Source: Xanthobacteraceae bacterium
GTDB taxonomy: Bacteria; Pseudomonadota; Alphaproteobacteria; Rhizobiales; Xanthobacteraceae
Assembly: GCA_030037645.1 (NCBI GenBank)
Contig: JASHQI010000193.1
Location: 1-63,237 of the forward strand
Direction: 5' to 3'
DNA: 63,237 nucleotides
Part shown: piece by piece, positions 36,155 to 45,413 of the stretch
Layout: each line of letters starts with the position of its first letter
How positions within the stretch are numbered: position 1 is the first letter of the stretch
Made by a program: the position numbers and the translations under genes
The notes under the pieces: generated by a model
Databases searched by the model: none
What the model saw: the letters and a program-made list of their open reading frames with translations, nothing else
What the model was told of the DNA's origin: nothing

Positions 36155-38602
36155 ATGACAAACAAAAATTCGAATTTTTTGATTTGGAAGATGCCTGAAA
36201 GCGTCGGGCATTTACAGCCGGCAGCGTCGCCGGCGCTATTGTTTGCTGAAGCCATGGGATTGCGCCGAGCCGGTCGATTAGCAGACGCGGAGAAAATCTG
36301 TCACCGAATTCTTGCGGCCCACCCCGATCATTGCGACGGTCGTTATTTGCTCGGCATGATATGTCATCAGCGCGGCGATTACTCCGGCGCCGCCCGAGAA
36401 TTAGCGATCGTCCTCGAATCAAATCCCAACAATGCATTTGTTTGGAACAATCGCGGCATCGCACTCAATGCGCTAAAGCGGCTCGATGAGGCGGTGGTGA
36501 GCTACGACCGCGCGTTGGCGCTGCGGCCTGATTATGCCGAAGCGCATTGCAATCGCGGCAACACGCTGCAAATGTTGAAGCGGTTCGACGAGGCCGTAAC
36601 GAGTTACGACCGCGCTATTTCGCTGCAGCCAAATTATGCCGAGGCGTTCTGCAATCGAGCGGTCGGGTTGCACACGCTGGGCCGGTTCGAGCAGGCGCTG
36701 GTGAGCTATGATCGCGCCTTGGCGCTGCGGCCGACCTATGCCAAGGCGCTCTGCAACCGCGGCGTAGTGTTGTACGAGTTGCTGCGACTTGACGAGGCGC
36801 TGGCGAGCTATGATCGGGCGCTGGCGCTGCGGCCTGATTTTGCCGAAGCACATTACAATCGCGGCAACGCGTTGCAACGTTTGAAGCGGTTCGACGATGC
36901 GGTGGCGAGCTACGATCGTGCCATTGCGCTACAGCCGGCCTATGCCGAGGCGCTCTGCAATCGCGGCGTAGCGTTGTTCGCGCTCAAGCGTTTCGAGGAG
37001 GCGCTCGCGAGCTATGACCGCGTTGTTTCGCTGCGACCGGATTATGCCGAGGCATGGTCCAATCGCGGCAACACTTTGCACGCGCTCAAGTGGTTCGACG
37101 AGGCAGTGGCGAGTTGCGACCGCGCACTGGCGTTGCGGCCGGATTTCGCCGAGGCGCTCTGCAACCGCGGCGTTGCCCTGCAGGCGATGGAGCGGTTCGA
37201 CGAGGCTTTGGCGAGCTTCGACCGCGCGCTGGCGTTACAGCCTGACTATGTCGTGGCGCTCTGCAATCGCGGGGCGGCGCTGCAGGCGCTGGAGCGGTTC
37301 GAGGAGGCTTTGGCGAGTTTGGACCGCGCGCTTGGCCTGCAGCCCGATTATGCCGAGGCGCACTCCAATCGCGGCATGATTCTGGGCACGCTGAGGCGAT
37401 TTGACGAGGCGTTGGCGAGCTGCGACCGCGCGCTGGCGCTGCAGTCCGACTATGCCGAGGCACTCTGCAATCGTGGCAATGCGCTGCACGCATTGAAGCG
37501 CCTCGACGAGGCCATAACGAGTTACGACCGCGCGCTTGCTATCTGGCCGGATTATGTCGAGGTGTTCGGCAATCGCAGCGTCGCGCTTTATGGACTCAAA
37601 CGGTTCGAAGAGGCGCTGGCGGATAGCGATCGCGCTCTCGTCATACGGCCGGATTATGCCGAGGCGCATTTCAATGAGGCGTGTTGCCGGCTGGTGCGCG
37701 GTGACTTCGTTCGCGGCTGGGAAAAGAACGAATGGCGATGGGAAACCCGCGAACGAAGAAATAGTAAGCGAAACTTCACGCAACCACAGTGGCTCGGGTC
37801 GAATGAAATCGCAGGCAAGACCATTCTTCTCCATGCCGAGCAAGGTTTGGGCGACACGATCCAGTTTTGCCGTTATGCGCCGTGTGTTTCGGAGCGCGGC
37901 GGGCGCGTGATTCTGGAGGTGCAGAAGCCGCTGCACGGATTGATGAGCACGCTTGCGGGCGTGGCACAGGTCGTGTCGCGGGGCGATGCGCTGCCCGATT
38001 TTGATGTCCATTGTCCATTGCTCAGCCTGCCGCTGGCGTTTGGCACGGGTCTTGAAACGATCCCTGCGGTGACGCCGTATCTGCGGGCATCACCCCAGGC
38101 AGTGATGGATTGGGACGCGCGGCTGGGGCCAAAAACTCGCCCCAGAATCGGGCTCGCCTGGTCTGGTAATCCGGCGCACAAGAACGATCATAACCGCTCG
38201 ATCGGGCTCGGCGCTTTGGCGCCCCTGCTAGACTTTGAAGCGACCTATGTGAGTTTGCAGCCGGACGTTCGTGCCGCCGACGCTGCGGTGCTGCAATGCC
38301 TCGGCAATGTCGTTCATTTCGGCGAGGAGCTGAAGGATTTCTCCGATACTGCGGCGCTGATAGCGAATCTGGATCTTGTTATTGCGGTGGATACCGGCGT
38401 GGCTCATCTCGCCGGTGCGCTGGCACGACCGGTCTGGATATTGTTGTCCTTCATCGGCGACTGGCGCTGGCTTATCGATCGCCAAGACAGTCCCTGGTAT
38501 CCGACCGCGCGGTTGTTTCGCCAGGATGAGACGCAAGAGTGGAACAACGTCCTCCCCCGCGTCCGTGCCGCGCTACAGGCTACATTCGCACTTTCCAATT
38601 AA
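36155..38602 (+). CDS. TPR-repeat protein fused to a GT9-like (heptosyltransferase-fold) domain
   Basis: About 815 residues. Two divergent TPRs (residues about 30-95) precede twelve nearly identical 34-residue TPR units (NRG..L..L.R.DEAL.SYDRAL.L.PDYAEA.C) beginning at residue 99. The C-terminal part, starting near residue 505, contains HAEQGLGDTIQFCRYAP and AVDTGVAHLAGALARPVWIL, typical of the TPR-linked glycosyltransferase-9-like proteins of bradyrhizobia. Such proteins are thought to act in glycosylation of surface structures, including flagellin in some relatives. Start choice is uncertain: ATG 36155 or ATG 36191. No signal peptide. The next gene is convergent, 33 bp away. Confidence 0.88.
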   Translation: MTNKNSNFLIWKMPESVGHLQPAASPALLFAEAMGLRRAGRLADAEKICHRILAAHPDHCDGRYLLGMICHQRGDYSGAARELAIVLESNPNNAFVWNNRGIALNALKRLDEAVVSYDRALALRPDYAEAHCNRGNTLQMLKRFDEAVTSYDRAISLQPNYAEAFCNRAVGLHTLGRFEQALVSYDRALALRPTYAKALCNRGVVLYELLRLDEALASYDRALALRPDFAEAHYNRGNALQRLKRFDDAVASYDRAIALQPAYAEALCNRGVALFALKRFEEALASYDRVVSLRPDYAEAWSNRGNTLHALKWFDEAVASCDRALALRPDFAEALCNRGVALQAMERFDEALASFDRALALQPDYVVALCNRGAALQALERFEEALASLDRALGLQPDYAEAHSNRGMILGTLRRFDEALASCDRALALQSDYAEALCNRGNALHALKRLDEAITSYDRALAIWPDYVEVFGNRSVALYGLKRFEEALADSDRALVIRPDYAEAHFNEACCRLVRGDFVRGWEKNEWRWETRERRNSKRNFTQPQWLGSNEIAGKTILLHAEQGLGDTIQFCRYAPCVSERGGRVILEVQKPLHGLMSTLAGVAQVVSRGDALPDFDVHCPLLSLPLAFGTGLETIPAVTPYLRASPQAVMDWDARLGPKTRPRIGLAWSGNPAHKNDHNRSIGLGALAPLLDFEATYVSLQPDVRAADAAVLQCLGNVVHFGEELKDFSDTAALIANLDLVIAVDTGVAHLAGALARPVWILLSFIGDWRWLIDRQDSPWYPTARLFRQDETQEWNNVLPRVRAALQATFALSN
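36449..37672 (+). repeat. Twelve 102-bp tandem coding repeats
   Basis: The unit length is exactly 102 bp (34 codons) and twelve units run without indel from the AAT codon at 36449 to 37672. Unit 13 starts at 37673 and is degenerate. Nucleotide identity between units is visibly high (recurrent CTCTGCAATCGCGGC and GAGGCGCTGGCGAG blocks), so recombination can change the copy number. Confidence 0.92.
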
Positions 38603-38634
38603 CCGACGGTCGTTGGCTCACGGCTCGACCGTGG

Positions 38635-39354
38635 TCACGCTTTCTGCATCTCGCGCCCGGCCCGGCGCGCCCAATTCTCCCACGCCCGATTGAGCGTGTA
38701 GTCGGTGACCCGCGCCACGATTTTGTCGACTTCGCCGGGAGTAAGGAATTTTATCTCGCCCATGGCCAGGGACTCCATCTGCAGCTTGGCGCCAACCTCG
38801 AGATAGACCGAGACGAAAACGGCGTGCCGGACCGAGCGGCCGACCACGGTCGCGCCGTGGCCGCGCATCAAGGCCGTCGGGCGCGAGCCGATGAGCTGCG
38901 CCAGATCGCGGCCCATCTCCATATCGGACACCAACAGCGTGGTGTCGCCGAACTTGTCATGGGAATCCCAGATCGGCACCTCGTGGCCGATCGACGCGCA
39001 CATGTGCAGAAGCGGCTTCAGTTTCTTTCCCGTGACTCCGAACGGAATCACGCTCGGCGAATGGTTGTGCACGACCGCATGCACATCCGGACGCATTTCG
39101 TAGATGGCGCCGTGGATGAAGCGCTCCAGATAGGGAGCGCGGCCGCGTTCGTCGATCGCTGTGCCGTCGAGTTCATATTCGACGATGTCGTTGCGCTCGA
39201 TGCGCTCGGGGGCACGGGCACGCGACAGCAGATAGTGTTGCGGATTGTCCGGATGACGCGCGCTGACATGACCGAAGGAATCGACCACCCCTTCGTTCGC
39301 CAGAATGCGGTTGGCGGTCACCAGTTCTTCGAGAATGAATTCAAGCTTGCTCAT
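38635..39354 (-). CDS. Class II aldolase/adducin family protein
   Basis: A 239-residue member of the L-fuculose-phosphate aldolase/adducin family. Zinc-binding histidines are in HAVVHNHSPSVIPFG (H-x-H) and a further His in LMRGHGATVVG; the acidic residue is in FIHGAIYEMRPDVH. Enzymes of this family are aldolases, epimerases or decarboxylases of hydroxy acids, and the sequence does not say which. The gene is divergent from the TctC gene across a 226-bp region with hairpins and convergent to the TPR gene. Confidence 0.88.
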   Translation of the reverse strand: MSKLEFILEELVTANRILANEGVVDSFGHVSARHPDNPQHYLLSRARAPERIERNDIVEYELDGTAIDERGRAPYLERFIHGAIYEMRPDVHAVVHNHSPSVIPFGVTGKKLKPLLHMCASIGHEVPIWDSHDKFGDTTLLVSDMEMGRDLAQLIGSRPTALMRGHGATVVGRSVRHAVFVSVYLEVGAKLQMESLAMGEIKFLTPGEVDKIVARVTDYTLNRAWENWARRAGREMQKA

Positions 39355-39435
39355 CGCGGCGCCTCTCCCATTGCCGGGTTGCGATCCTATGATTACGGCC
39401 GCGGTTTGTGAACGCGGCAGCGGGGCATCGCCCTA

Positions 39436-39514
39436 ACGCGCCGCAGGCGCGTAAATACGCCCGCGACGCTGCATCGCAGCCGGTAGAACCGCTTTGTAGC
39501 GGCTGCGCGTCGCG
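39436..39514. promoter_or_regulatory. Tandem hairpins in the divergent region before a TctC gene
   Basis: The first hairpin has a 7-bp stem, ACGCGCC (39436-39442) with GGCGCGT (39446-39452), and overlaps a GCGTAAATACGC palindrome (39449-39460). The second has CGCGACGC (39462-39469) with GCGTCGCG (39507-39514), and inside it CAGCCG (39477-39482) with CGGCTG (39500-39505). It lies 67 bp before the TctC start and 80 bp from the aldolase start. It could be an operator cluster, a structured leader or a repeat element. Confidence 0.45.
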
Positions 39515-39580
39515 AGACTCAACGGCAAATTTGCGCTAGGCAATGAGCACGGCACAACATGTAAATTCGGGAGCTTTGCC

Positions 39581-40573
39581 ATGACTGGCCGCGCAATTTC
39601 GAGACGTTCCGCCATGGTGACCGCGCTTAGCTTCGTTCTTGCGCCCGCCGCCGCCGAGGCTGAGGGCGACGCCGCAAATTTTCCCAACCGTCCGATTCGT
39701 ATCATCGTCTCCGTACCGGCGGGGGGCGGCGTTGATACCGTCACGCGGATCGTTGCCGACAAAATGCGCGCGCAACTGGGCCAGCCGCTTCCGGTCGAGA
39801 ACAAAGCCGGCGCGGGAGGCAGCGTCGCGGCCGACGCCGTCTTTCACTCCGAACCCGACGGCTACACCTTGCTTGCCTCGCAACCGGCGCCGATCACGAC
39901 GAACCCATTCCTCTATAAATCGCTCAACTACGATCCCAAGGATTTCATGCCGGTTGTGATCATGGCGCACGTTGCGAACGTTCTCTTGGTGCGCGAGGAC
40001 TTCCCGGCGAAAACGGTGCAGGAGCTGATCGCTTACGCCAAGGCCAATCCGGGTAAGCTCAACTATGCTTCGCAGGGTATCGGGACCACGTCGCATCTCA
40101 CCACCGCTTTGTTCGAATCGATCACGCATACCAAGCTCGTCCACGTGCCGTACAAGGGCACCGCGCCGGCACTGAACGATGTGATCGCCGGCCATGTCGA
40201 CCTCATGTTCACCGAGCTCGCGACCTCGCTACCGCTGCACAAGGCCGGCAGAGCGAGAATCCTTGCGGTCGCCAGCAAAAGGCGCATCGCGGCGATTCCT
40301 GACATCCCGACGCTGGAGGAATCGGGCGTCTTGGGCTGCGAGTCCGACACCTGGATGGCGCTCACGGCGCCGCCGAAGACGCCGACGGCCATCGTTACCA
40401 AGCTCAACCGGGCGGCCAACGCGGCGATGAAGGATTCCCAACTGCTCGATCGTTACCGCGCGCTCACTCTCGAACCCGGCGGGGGTACGCCCGCCGAGAC
40501 GCGCGCTTTCATCCAGGAAGAGACGCAGCGCTGGGGCGCGGTGATCCGCGCCGCCGGCATTCAGCCGGCATGA
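39581..40573 (+). CDS. TctC/Bug-family periplasmic binding protein, orphan
   Basis: A 330-residue tripartite tricarboxylate transporter receptor. It has an N-terminal signal with SRRSAMVTALSFVLAPAAAEA, then FPNRPIRIIVSVPAGGGVD, the classical Bug-family opening, plus YASQGIGTTSHLTTALF and VPYKGTAPALNDVIAGHVDLM. Members bind carboxylates such as tricarboxylates, glutamate or aromatic acids. No TctA or TctB genes are nearby, as with many orphan Bug proteins. GGGAG precedes the ATG by eight bases. Ligand unknown. Confidence 0.92.
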   Translation: MTGRAISRRSAMVTALSFVLAPAAAEAEGDAANFPNRPIRIIVSVPAGGGVDTVTRIVADKMRAQLGQPLPVENKAGAGGSVAADAVFHSEPDGYTLLASQPAPITTNPFLYKSLNYDPKDFMPVVIMAHVANVLLVREDFPAKTVQELIAYAKANPGKLNYASQGIGTTSHLTTALFESITHTKLVHVPYKGTAPALNDVIAGHVDLMFTELATSLPLHKAGRARILAVASKRRIAAIPDIPTLEESGVLGCESDTWMALTAPPKTPTAIVTKLNRAANAAMKDSQLLDRYRALTLEPGGGTPAETRAFIQEETQRWGAVIRAAGIQPA

Positions 40574-40738
40574 GCGGCGGCGGGCTGACTACCGTCCCTC
40601 GGATATGACGATTTAGAAAATTCATCTCACGACAGTCTTGCGCCCGCCGGTGCCGCGGCGTATCGATGGATGTCTTGGCTTGTCCAATTTTATCGACGGC
40701 GGGACGAGCGACCGATGGCAGCGTTGCGGCGTCATTTC

Positions 40739-41794
40739 ATGCAGACCAATTTGATCGGATTGTTCAACGATCGAGATTCAAAAATCGGCAGCAAGGTCGC
40801 CGGCATCTATGTCGTGCTGGTCGCCGCCAATGTGGCGGCATGGGTTTGGGCGCTGATCGCGTTCCGCCATTATCCCGTGCTGGTTGGCACGGCCTTCCTG
40901 GCCTACGCCTTTGGCCTTCGCCACGCGGTCGATGCCGACCACATCGCCGCCATCGACAATGTGACGCGGAAGCTGATGCAGGAGGGCAAGCGGCCCGTCG
41001 CCGTCGGTTTGTTCTTCTCGCTCGGTCATTCCACTATTGTGGTGCTCATTTCCGGCGCCGTTGCGCTGACAACCATGGCCCTTCAGGGTCGTTTTGACTC
41101 CTTCAAGGAGGTCGGCGGCGTTGTCGGTACGCTGGTTTCCGCGCTTTTTCTTTTTTTGGTCGGCGCTGCAAACTTCCTCATCTTGTGTTCGGTTTATCAG
41201 ACATTCCAGCAAGTTCGCCGCGGCGGCGCGTTCGTCGAGGAAGACCTCAATCATCTGTTGGCGCAACGCGGCCTTCTCGGTCGTTTCTTTCGGCGGCTGT
41301 TCCGCTTCATATCGCGAAGTTGGCATATGTATCCGTTGGGGTTTCTGTTCGGACTTGGATTCGATACCGCGACCGAAATCGGCTTGCTCGGCATCGCCGC
41401 GGCCCAAGCCTCCAAGGGTTTGCCGATCTGGTCGATCATGGTGTTTCCTGCGCTGTTCACTGCGGGCATGTCGCTGATCGACACCACAGACGGCGTTCTA
41501 ATGCTCGGCGCCTATGGCTGGGCCTTCAACAAGCCGATCCGCAAGCTCTACTACAACCTGACGATCACGTTTGTATCGGTGTTGGTGGCCGTGCTGATCG
41601 GCGGCATCGAGGCGCTCGGTCTGCTTGCCGATCAACTCAACCTGGAGGGCCCGTTCTGGAACTTTATCGGCGCTCTCAATGACCATTTTGGCAGCCTCGG
41701 TTACCTGATTATCGCAATCTTTGTCGGCAGTTGGCTTGCTTCGATCGCAATCTATCGGCTCGCGCGATTTGATCGCCTTGAAATCGCAGGATGA
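40739..41794 (+). CDS. HoxN/NixA (NiCoT)-family nickel/cobalt transporter
   Basis: A polytopic membrane permease of about 351 residues. The NiCoT signature RHAVDADHIAAIDN (H-x4-D-H) is present in the second membrane region, along with LGFDTATEIGLLGI and TAGMSLIDTTDGVLM, all typical of the family. It takes up Ni2+ or Co2+ at high affinity. Start choice is uncertain; in-frame ATGs lie at 40670, 40715 and 40739. No urease or hydrogenase genes are seen, so the metal's user is not local. Confidence 0.9.
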   Translation: MQTNLIGLFNDRDSKIGSKVAGIYVVLVAANVAAWVWALIAFRHYPVLVGTAFLAYAFGLRHAVDADHIAAIDNVTRKLMQEGKRPVAVGLFFSLGHSTIVVLISGAVALTTMALQGRFDSFKEVGGVVGTLVSALFLFLVGAANFLILCSVYQTFQQVRRGGAFVEEDLNHLLAQRGLLGRFFRRLFRFISRSWHMYPLGFLFGLGFDTATEIGLLGIAAAQASKGLPIWSIMVFPALFTAGMSLIDTTDGVLMLGAYGWAFNKPIRKLYYNLTITFVSVLVAVLIGGIEALGLLADQLNLEGPFWNFIGALNDHFGSLGYLIIAIFVGSWLASIAIYRLARFDRLEIAG

Positions 41795-41881
41795 CGGAAC
41801 CGGCTCGCGGATGGTTTGTTTTTTCCTCGCTGCCGGCTCACCCAAGATCGGATCGGATAGGCCGGGGCGAGCGAGGGTTTC

Positions 41882-42109
41882 ATGCTTGGACAAGCAAATA
41901 AGACCAGCGGCGACGACGCCATCACCCGCTATTTTCTGGTCCTCGGGGCGGCTGCCACCGATCTTTGGAGCAGGCTGCCGCACGAGCTGCAAGAGTTGCT
42001 GTTCGAGCGGGCCGTCATCCTTGGTCACAAAAGCGAACGCGATGAAAGTCTGCGCGAGCAACTCGCCAAATTCCTGCACGATCATCATGCGCGGACGCTG
42101 ACGCGCTGA
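41882..42109 (+). CDS. Small hypothetical protein, 75 residues
   Basis: A soluble, mostly helical small protein (DAITRYFLVLGAAATDLW, LPHELQELLFERAVILGH, LREQLAKFLHDHHA). The reading frame starts at ATG 41882 with GAGCGAGGG upstream. I do not recognise a domain. Composition and frame look coding, and it stands alone between the nickel transporter gene and a membrane protein gene. Confidence 0.55.
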   Translation: MLGQANKTSGDDAITRYFLVLGAAATDLWSRLPHELQELLFERAVILGHKSERDESLREQLAKFLHDHHARTLTR

Positions 42110-42213
42110 ATGCACGGCGGCCGAGCGTCATCGCGCCGCTTGCCCCGCCGCATGCAGGTCTTACATAGTTGGTCGAGAGCCGCAGCACGAACGGCCACGT
42201 AAACGGTAACGTC

Positions 42214-42519
42214 ATGGCACACGATTCAAATCAGCCGGAACGGCCACGCGCCGAGCCGGAAATCCTGCCACCGGACCGCAGCAGCGGCCGGCCGGAGGAC
42301 GATCAATCGCCGTGGCGCTCTTATGAGTCTCGGACGCGCGGCAGCCATCGCATCTACGTCACGCGACTCGGGCCGCTCAGCGGTATCATCATGATGCTGG
42401 TTTTCGCTGCCCTGGTTGCGATCATATTCCTCGCCATCCTCAGCGCGGCTCTGATCTGGTTGCCGCTTATTGCTCTGGTCGTGATCGTCGGCGCCATTTA
42501 CCGCTACTTGCTGCGATGA
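42214..42519 (+). CDS. Small hypothetical membrane protein
   Basis: A 101-residue protein with a hydrophilic, Pro/Arg-rich first half (PERPRAEPEILPPDRSS) and a hydrophobic C-terminal half (GIIMMLVFAALVAIIFLAIL, then IWLPLIALVVIVGAIYRYL) that should form two membrane spans. ATG at 42214 is chosen over upstream in-frame starts because the conserved-looking sequence begins there. Function unknown. Confidence 0.65.
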   Translation: MAHDSNQPERPRAEPEILPPDRSSGRPEDDQSPWRSYESRTRGSHRIYVTRLGPLSGIIMMLVFAALVAIIFLAILSAALIWLPLIALVVIVGAIYRYLLR

Positions 42520-42727
42520 TCGCCAGCCGCAAGCCGAACGGGGCATACACCCGGCGTTAACCTTGCTCGCTTATCAATTGATTAACCATGTCGATGCGCT
42601 CGGCCGTTGCCGGCGCCGCGAACATTGAGTGAGAGTGTGGCGCGCCGTTTACGACGTTGACCGGCTGCGCTTTTATCGCGCCGGCGGCGCCCGACACCTT
42701 CTCGCTGTAACGTAAGTCGTGTGCGGT

Positions 42728-44857
42728 ATGTTTGAATCTCCGCGTCAGATCACCTCAGCATTTTCCGGGCAAGGCGACGCCGCCTCGGGTTTGACGCCTC
42801 TCGCCGAAATCGATTTCCGCCAGATCTGGTCGACGATTTGGCAGGGTAAGACCACGATCCTGTATTCGACCGCAATCGCGCTTGCGTTGGCGCTTCTCCT
42901 TGTGCTCGTCATACCGCACAAATTCACGGCAACGACGCAGATCCTCATCGATCCGACCGACCTGCACGCCGTCGGCACAGAGGCGAGTCCCGCCAACCAA
43001 GTCAGCGACGCCGACCTCAATTATGTCGACAGTCAGGTCGCCGTGCTGACTTCCGACAGCGTCCTGCATCGCGTGGTCACGTCGGAGAACCTTGCCGGCG
43101 ATCCCGAATTTGTCCGCGGCATATCGCCGGTGCACACATTGGTCGCCGATGTGCTGAAGTTATTCGGATTCTCCGTCGGTCCCGTCGTCGCCGACAAGCC
43201 CCTCGCCGCGCTCAACGAGCTCAAGCGCCACGTGCAGGTGACACGTTCCGAACGCACTTATGTGGTGGACGTGAGTGTGACCAGTATCGAGCCGGAAAAA
43301 GCGATGCGTATCGCCAACGCCGTCGCGCAGGCGTATCTTGTCGAACAAACCGAGGTCAGGGCAGACGCTGCCCGTCAGGTTTCCCAGTCGCTGTCGGCGC
43401 GCCTGAAGAATCTCAAGGACCGCGTGCGCGACGCCGAGGAGCGCGTGGAAACCTATAAGGCGAACAACAACATCATCGATGCGAATGGCCAACTTGTCGA
43501 TGAACAGCAGCTTTCCGATCTGAACAATCAATTGATCGCCGCGCGCATCCGGACGGCCGAGGCAAGGGCTCGCCTCGGTCAAATTGAGAGCGTGCAGAAA
43601 TCCAAGGATGCCCTGGGCACGTTTCCGGAGGCCTTGCAATCGCCGACCATAACGGCGCTGCGCAGTCAGTATGCCGAAATCATGCGCCGTGAGGCCGAGC
43701 AGATGTCGTCGCTGGGCGATCGTCATCCGGCTGTGATCGACATAGAGGCGCAGGCGGCGCGGCTGCGACAGATGATCAGTGATGAGGTCAATCGCATCGC
43801 GCTCGCCGCGAGCGGCGCCTACCAGAGCGCCAAGGCGGATGAAGACATGCTCGCCAAAAATCTGGGGACGCTCAAGCAGACGGCATTCGTCACGAACCAA
43901 GCCATGGTGGGGCTGCGTGAGCTTGAGCGTGAGGTCCAGGCCAGCCGCACCGTCTATGAAGCATTCCTCGTTCGTGCGCGCGAAACCGGCGAGCAGGAGC
44001 AAATCGACACCAAGAACATCCGCGTGATTTCCAAGGCGGACCTGCCGCTACGCCGCAGTTCGCCACCGTCGAACACGCTTGTGGCCTTGGCGGCTCTCTT
44101 CCTGGGTGTTGCCGCCGGCACCGGCATCGTCCTCATGCGGGGCCCGCAAGAAGCGGTGATACCTGGCCGCAAAGACGAGGCGGCGGGTCCGTCTACTATC
44201 CCGATACTTGCCATGTTGCCGAATGTTGACGTCGCATTTGGCTTGGACGCCGTGGATGATCCGAGATCGCGCTTCGCCAGCGAAATCCGCAAGGTGGACG
44301 AAGCGTTGCGGGCGAATCGCAATAAGCAGGGCAGTCGCAGCGTTCTCGTTGTTGCCGACAACGACGAGGATGATACTGCCGCCGTCGTTCTGACGCTTGC
44401 AGCCGTGGCGGCCGCGAACCAGCGCGTCCTTCTTATCGATGCCGATCCCGAACGTCACACGCTGTCGGCGATCGACGCCGATCGGAGCGAAGCCGGACTG
44501 GTCGACGTCGCTGTCGGACGTCGATCTCTTGCTGAAGTGGTTTCCCGCGATCGTGAGACTAACATCAATCTGGTGTCGTTCATTGCGCAACGCAGCCGTC
44601 GCGATCGTCGAATCACAGACGAAGACATCGAACGGGCTTTCGATCAGACCAAGCGATTCGACCTAGTGATCATCGCCGCAATGGATTTAAGTCGCGATCC
44701 GACTACGCGCTTCTTCGCCGCAGTCGTCGATCAGATCGTGCTGGTCGCAAAAGCCGACGATTCGAATGAGCGTGCCGTCGAGCAGTTTGTTTCGCGCCTC
44801 GGTCTCGATGCTTGGAAGGTCCGCGGTGCCGTGCTCACGGGCGTCGGGAGAGCTTAG
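42728..44857 (+). CDS. Wzz/ExoP-like polysaccharide co-polymerase with degenerate BY-kinase domain
   Basis: A 709-residue protein built as a polysaccharide co-polymerase: an N-terminal Wzz domain with a first membrane span (ALALALLLVLVIPHKF), long periplasmic coiled coils (ARLKNLKDRVRDAEERVETY), a second span (NTLVALAALFLGVAAGTGIV), then a cytoplasmic domain. That last domain retains a Walker A'-like RVLLIDADPE (about residue 565), but where the Walker A loop should be it reads VVADNDEDDTAAVV, with no GK(T/S). It also ends GAVLTGVGRA without a tyrosine cluster. Kinase activity is therefore unlikely; chain-length control may remain. Its 3' end overlaps the convergent glycosyltransferase remnant by 23 bp. 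No other polysaccharide genes are local. Confidence 0.87.
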   Translation: MFESPRQITSAFSGQGDAASGLTPLAEIDFRQIWSTIWQGKTTILYSTAIALALALLLVLVIPHKFTATTQILIDPTDLHAVGTEASPANQVSDADLNYVDSQVAVLTSDSVLHRVVTSENLAGDPEFVRGISPVHTLVADVLKLFGFSVGPVVADKPLAALNELKRHVQVTRSERTYVVDVSVTSIEPEKAMRIANAVAQAYLVEQTEVRADAARQVSQSLSARLKNLKDRVRDAEERVETYKANNNIIDANGQLVDEQQLSDLNNQLIAARIRTAEARARLGQIESVQKSKDALGTFPEALQSPTITALRSQYAEIMRREAEQMSSLGDRHPAVIDIEAQAARLRQMISDEVNRIALAASGAYQSAKADEDMLAKNLGTLKQTAFVTNQAMVGLRELEREVQASRTVYEAFLVRARETGEQEQIDTKNIRVISKADLPLRRSSPPSNTLVALAALFLGVAAGTGIVLMRGPQEAVIPGRKDEAAGPSTIPILAMLPNVDVAFGLDAVDDPRSRFASEIRKVDEALRANRNKQGSRSVLVVADNDEDDTAAVVLTLAAVAAANQRVLLIDADPERHTLSAIDADRSEAGLVDVAVGRRSLAEVVSRDRETNINLVSFIAQRSRRDRRITDEDIERAFDQTKRFDLVIIAAMDLSRDPTTRFFAAVVDQIVLVAKADDSNERAVEQFVSRLGLDAWKVRGAVLTGVGRA

Positions 44858-45413
44858 CGCGCCATTCCTTCAATTTGAATCGATTTGGCGCTCTAGTATT
44901 TTGATGGAGCACGATCTCTTCGGAAAACCGGCGTGCTCCATCCGTCAGAGTCACGATACGGTCGGCACGTCGATAGAGCAGTCGCAGAATGCGGTAGGCG
45001 ATGCGATTCTGTCGGTACGGGTCGTGGCGCAGCGCAATCGATGGACTGCCGACTTCGCGCAAGACAAGCTTGGGCCGGTTCCGCCGTGGCAGCGTGTGTA
45101 TTGCGATCAGTGTGCACAGACTAAGACTTGCTTCGGAAGCAACGACGACGGCCGGCGCTATGGCCCGGATCGTGCGGCGCAGGCCCGGGAGGGCATAACG
45201 AAGCTGCTGTCCCGGCACCTCGATCACTTCCACCTTCGGATCGAGCAGGCAACGCAGCGGCCCTTCTGGGCGCAGCGTCAAAATGGTGATATGAACGCCC
45301 GCGGCGATAAGCGCGTTGCAGAGCAACACCGTGTCGCGCTGCGCGCCGCCGCCTTCGAGCGCACGCATCACAACGACCAGACCAGGATCGGGAAATTTGG
45401 ACCGCAATGCCAC
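44835..45413 (-). pseudogene. Truncated GT4-type glycosyltransferase (N-terminal domain only)
   Basis: A 192-residue frame resembling the N-terminal Rossmann domain of family-4 glycosyltransferases: VVVMRALEGGGAQRDTVLLC, then RPKLVLREVGSPSIALRHD and ADRIVTLTDGARR. After DGARR it changes to an unrelated-looking tail and stops. The C-terminal nucleotide-sugar-binding domain with its E-x7-E motif is missing. The 5' end looks intact, with GTG at 45411-45413 and GAGGAGGG upstream. The break point lies where the frame meets the 3' end of the Wzz gene, pointing to a deletion between the two genes. A functional short protein is possible but less likely. Confidence 0.7.

Noticed and set aside
36449..37672. 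Direct repeats that could suggest a CRISPR-like or satellite array
   Set aside because: The 102-bp units are in frame, have no spacers, and encode canonical TPR motifs.
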